Shown one piece after another: positions 60,405-64,000 of a stretch of DNA of 64,000 bases. The first letter of the stretch is position 1. Each line of letters starts with the position of its first letter. The DNA lies in the NCBI GenBank assembly GCA_963691655.1, contig OY829326.1:113929388-113993387 (forward strand). Direction: 5' to 3'. The notes under the pieces were generated by a model. It searched no databases. It was not told the DNA's origin and worked only from the letters and a program-made list of their open reading frames with translations. The stretch comes from Toxonevra muliebris. Taxonomy: Eukaryota; Arthropoda; Insecta; Diptera; Pallopteridae. The position numbers and the translations under genes are program-made.

Positions 60405-61497
60405 TGCAAATTAAGGCCTCTCACGAAAAAGCTGCTAGAATTAACCTTGGATTTTATGATGATTCCCCAAATAAATCGGTTCTAACAGTTTATTAAAAAA
60501 AGGGAAACCTCTAAAATTCATATTTCGTACGATTTTTCATTAGGAGCCGTTCACATACTATGTAACTAAATTTTTGACCAATTTTGATCCACCCCTCCCC
60601 AGTGGTCGTAACGAATCGCCATACAACAAAATTCAAGGTTAATTTTTTAGGAAACAAAAGCAACAACTTCTTATATTTGTATGAAAGTTGAGGCGTCTTA
60701 ATGCGCATACATCTGTAGGTATAGCAAAATGAAAGTATAAGGAAAATCAATTAAATGCAATTCACATCTCATGCTGATAAGTACATACATCTGTATGACA
60801 ATGTATATGTGTATAAAATCTACTTATACCGTATATCCGTAATGCTGAAAGCAAGCAACTGAAAAGCTTTAACTCATTTTGGTCTGGTACTAGATGCCAT
60901 GATCCAATTTTGAAAATTTTCGAAATACAGTTTCCATATGTCTTCAAAAAAGATTTTGAGTACTCAAGAAAGAAAAGAAATTGGTTTCTGAATTTTAGAG
61001 GGTGTAGTAGTTTTTGGCTATCACCGAGAAAATAAGGTCACCAGGTGTAAAAAAACAAATTAAAAATATTTCTACGCCACATCATGAGCAATAAGTATTC
61101 ACTAAGACAGCGAAATACGAAAATATGCAATTTTGTTGAATTTTACATATGTTTTTTTACAAAAGTTTGATCGATTAGCTGTAGCTTCTTAAAAATATAT
61201 GAGGACCTGTGAAGTTATAATTTCCACATTAAGTTTGTAATTTTATCTAGGTGTATATCTCATTTCAAATGCTAAATAATTAATTTTACTATTTTTTGTT
61301 GAGTTGATTTTGAACTTCCAAAAAAGTATGTTTGTTTACTTGGCCTTTAAGTCAGGTGAAATCTAATATTTTTAAATTAACTAAATGCAACTTAAAAAAA
61401 AAATAGAAATGAATTTTTGACGAATTTTCAAAGTTGATGTTCGGTTAATCGAACAGCAGGCCGAAATGGGTTAAGCTTACTAATTGGTCTCTTAGGT

Positions 61498-61707
61498 TCA
61501 CGAGGGAAAAGCTTTAAGCTTATTAGTCGGAACGGTCTTCACCGCCTTTAAAAAGCTTCTGAAGTCGTTTCTGCTAGGCGAGTGCATCTGATTCATTAAA
61601 CATTTTTTAACACTTAAATATTCCTTTAGAATATACTTTTCTAGCCATTTACGCAGATTGGACCTTATAACCCTCCTCAAACATTTTAATCGTTGGTCAT
61701 GAAACAA
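61498..61707 (-). other. Unrecognised 69-codon frame
   Basis: Basic, Leu/Lys/Arg-rich frame starting MFHDQRLKCLRR and ending at a stop at 61498. It shows no motif known to me and no splice sites. It could be a chance frame or a decayed element piece. Confidence 0.2.
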
Positions 61708-62082
61708 AAAAATTGAAAGGGCCGAAAAAATTAGAATCCCTCAAAAAATTTGAAGTGATAAAAATAGAATTTGGTAAATGCAGGAAGTCATTATTTTGTA
61801 TAACCAAACCAACTATATAGTTGCAAATTTTCTCTGTAGCACAGTGTTAACATACGAGTAGGTTCATCTGTTACTGCTGCTATGGCACAACACCCCGTGG
61901 AGAGCCTAGGCCGAGCATCCATTCAAGTTGCGCAAGTTATATTTGAACACGAATGGAAGTGAGTTCTATACCAAATCTGAATGACGAATTGAAAAGTTTT
62001 TTGTAAGCTAAAGATGGTGCCATGTGCTTATTACATGAGATATTTAAAAGTTTTAGGTTAAAAAACGCACAAATTTCAAGTT

Positions 62083-63130
62083 AAGGGTGCATTGCAGTTT
62101 CAAGTTGGAAAGAAATAGGCTTTTTGGGGAATAACAAAAGAAAAAACTATGAGATTTTATTACAAAGTCGTTTAGAGATAGATGTTTTAAGTAGCTCATT
62201 AAAAAAGAAGAAAAAATTTTTAAACCACTTTTAATCCAAAATGGCGGTGGTAACTATAGGGCATCTTCAAAAAAGTCCATTTTTGATGGTACGATGAATT
62301 CCGAGCTTTCTAATAAAGATAAAGACATAAACTAAAAAAGATTTTTGCTAGACATTTCTCTATTCGCTGAACTTCAAAAAAGTGAAGTTTTCTATTTCTA
62401 TTCTATTTTTTAGGATCTCTTTTCTCCAAAAAATGAAAAAACAAAAGAAAAAGAACGCCTGCTTCTGAGTAAATAAAAAAAAATTTTTGTTTTCAACAAA
62501 AAATGGTTTCATATTTTCAACCAAAAACCGAAAAATAGACACGATTCATATTAGATGTCAGAAAATCTGACCAATATGTAATACAAGTGTCAAAGTTCTC
62601 ATTTACTTTACAGTATTTTCACTTATATAGATTGTTGAAATGAGGGAACTATCACAAAGATCACCGATGAGGAACCGTAGCTGATTCCAAAACGATCGTC
62701 TGATCTGCCAGTTTTATGAACTTTTTTAAATTCTTCTGGCATCACTGTTCATTTAACGCCTAACAATTGAATTTGCTCAAATTTTTACTAAAAAATACTT
62801 ATTTATACTTGAAATTTCTCTTATAGAAAAAAAGAGAGAAGGCAATATTCCAATTTTTAAGGTTCCACTATTAATCTTAATGATAACGAATCAATTTCAC
62901 TTTGGTTAAAGACAGATCAATAAAGTAACTTGACCAAAAAAGTTGTTTTTGAACCTGGCTCAGGAACTGCTCAGCGACAAGGTGCCAAAAAGCACCGCTA
63001 GGCATTACTGGGTCAACTTGAAACTCGTTACTGACATCAGATTTTAAAAATGCAAAAACGCGGATCCAATAAAGCGGAAAAATTTAAAAAAAATTATCGG
63101 ATTCGGTTGATTGAGATAAAGGGCTAACAA
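62083..63130. mobile_element. Relative of the 40.3-kb TTAA element
   Basis: The left end TTAAGGGTGCATTGCAGTTT matches the inverted right end of the 40.3-kb element (TTAAGGGGACATTTCATTTT on the minus strand). The next 400 bp follow it with ACCACTTTTAATCCAA, GGCGGTGG and ACATTTCTCTAT. Further right, from about 63015, CTTGAAACTCGTTACT and GGATCCAATAAAGCGG occur in the opposite orientation, matching 42.15-42.25 kb directly. So this copy has both inverted arms. The hairpin module copy 3 lies at the edge of the right arm. Confidence 0.65.
62953..63014 (-). repeat. Double-hairpin module, copy 3 (inverted)
   Basis: The complement of the same module, here CCTGGCTCAGGAACTG then CAGCGACAAGGTGCC, GCACCGCTAGGCATTACTGGGTC, lies some 49 kb from the other two and outside the satellite. 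The first palindrome is damaged by an AAAA in its centre. The module is therefore a dispersed element and not part of the satellite unit. Confidence 0.85.
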
Positions 63131-64000
63131 GATTCACAAAAATATTCTGAATGCAATTTTATTATAAGTCGTTAAATACTCAAACTGCCTAAGGTGCAAA
63201 ACTAATCAAGATATCTTAGGTTTTATTGTACCAATAGCAATAGCTATAGCATAAATATTTTGGGTATTTTTAAAAAATTAATTCAGAGAAAAGTGTAAAT
63301 GATCAAAAAATTATACTTGTATAGAGTATAAAATGTGTGTTTCAAGCCTATTTTAAAGCTTGGCTCGGTTGCAGTGATAAATTTTCTTCGGCTTGCAGTT
63401 AAAAAATATTATAATCTGAGAAGGAACATCCCAATCGTCAGACATAATTGGACACACGAACCGACTTTGTGGATAAAACTGTCCCCTCCCCCTCTTGCTA
63501 ATGAAAGTGTGATATGTTTTGATCGTTGGTCACTAAAACCCCCTGGCTCTCTTCCGGAATGTCTATATATACACGTATTATATTTATCTACAGCCTGACG
63601 TTGTTGTAGGTGTTGATGCTGTTCATAGCAGAATTCTGTATTAAGTTAAGGAAGGGAAAGTTTTGTGGAAGAATCTCATTAAGCTTCACCATTTTTGAAT
63701 ATGGTATTCTGTTATTGGATATATGTGGGGACTCATACGGCCGACTGAGGAAGAATCCAAAACTCTCAAAGAATCTGAGGATGCCTGCCATTTCTTCTCT
63801 TAAATCCCAAAAATCTGTTGCTAAAATTCCTACTAGCATTCTAAAGAGTTTTAAAAGTATGAAAAAAAATAAAATGAGTCTCTTCTGCACTCGTCACATA
63901 ATGTGATAACACATTGTTGTATTGTTGTATACTTCATAATAATAGTTTTTTTCATTTATTTCTTTCTACCGTTGATATTATATTACGAAAAGTGTGGCAT

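Larger units (their letters stand above)
55063..64000 (+). other. Probable intron 1 of the 53.9 kb gene (continues past the window)
   Basis: Everything downstream of the donor is AT-rich and interrupted by stops in all frames, apart from short chance ORFs. It holds a SINE (56.4 kb), an element with CCCCG motifs (56.8-57.83 kb), a tandem duplication (57.83-58.31 kb), CAG/CAA tracts (59.47-59.50 and 59.86-59.89 kb), a CA microsatellite (60.38 kb) and a TTAA-family element (62.08-63.13 kb). A 78-codon frame at 55297-55533 is unrecognised and has no splice signals that would make it an obvious exon. Intron status is inferred from the donor alone. Confidence 0.5.

Noticed and set aside
1..64000. 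CRISPR arrays, operons, prophage or bacterial origin
   Set aside because: No regularly spaced repeats, no ribosome-binding-site-led gene strings, and the exon/donor structure and transposon families are those of an insect nuclear genome.

Overview
This window is nuclear DNA of a higher fly (Diptera, probably a cyclorrhaphan such as a calyptrate or tephritid). It is AT-rich and non-coding for most of its length. It is packed with decayed transposons of insect type: mariner/DD34D, jockey- and R1-like non-LTR elements, piggyBac-like MITEs and tRNA-derived SINEs. It has abundant CA, GTT, CAG and ATTT microsatellites, and one strongly coding exon that encodes the homopolymer-rich protein style usual for fly transcriptional regulators (Asn, Ser, Gln and Gly runs). 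I cannot name the species.

Layout. 0-0.7 kb: mariner transposase remnant. 3.3-4.9 kb: candidate foldback element rich in TGACTTCAA, with a tRNA-SINE inside it. 7.4-7.7 kb: piggyBac-like MITE. 8.2-8.6 kb: non-LTR reverse transcriptase remnant. 11.7 kb: small 31-bp tandem repeat. 12.1-14.5 kb: a cryptic satellite built from degenerate AAATTCAGACC words, with nested larger duplications and an embedded double-hairpin module. 17-23 kb: R1-like RT and RNase H pieces plus two MITEs. 26.7-29.9 kb: a 5'-truncated non-LTR insertion with an open 213-aa frame and an (ATTT)n tail, a second copy of the 18.2 kb MITE, and another RNase H remnant. 32-33.3 kb: a possible ATG-only exon and a second mariner remnant. 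35-39.7 kb: foldback MITE, a third IS630/mariner-type transposase remnant, a Tc1-like MITE and a jockey remnant. 40.3-42.6 kb: an element bounded by TTAA, into which a dimeric SINE has inserted with a 15-bp target duplication. 44.4 kb: palindromic MITE. 47-51 kb: SINE core, R1-like remnant and a single-unit SINE. 51.5-55.06 kb: 5' region and first coding exon of the only convincing host gene. 55-64 kb: probably the first intron of that gene, holding another SINE, a 250-bp tandem duplication and a second member of the TTAA family.

The host gene reads left to right. Its ATG follows an in-frame stop closely, and the exon ends at a consensus GTAAGT donor after a conserved, non-repetitive segment. 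The rest of the protein lies beyond intron 1, and I found no second exon before the window ends. No operon, CRISPR, bacterial or rRNA feature is present. The most interesting observation is the set of three related tRNA-SINE arrangements: monomer 1 alone, monomer 2 alone, and a head-to-tail dimer flanked by one target duplication. Together they suggest how a composite SINE arose.
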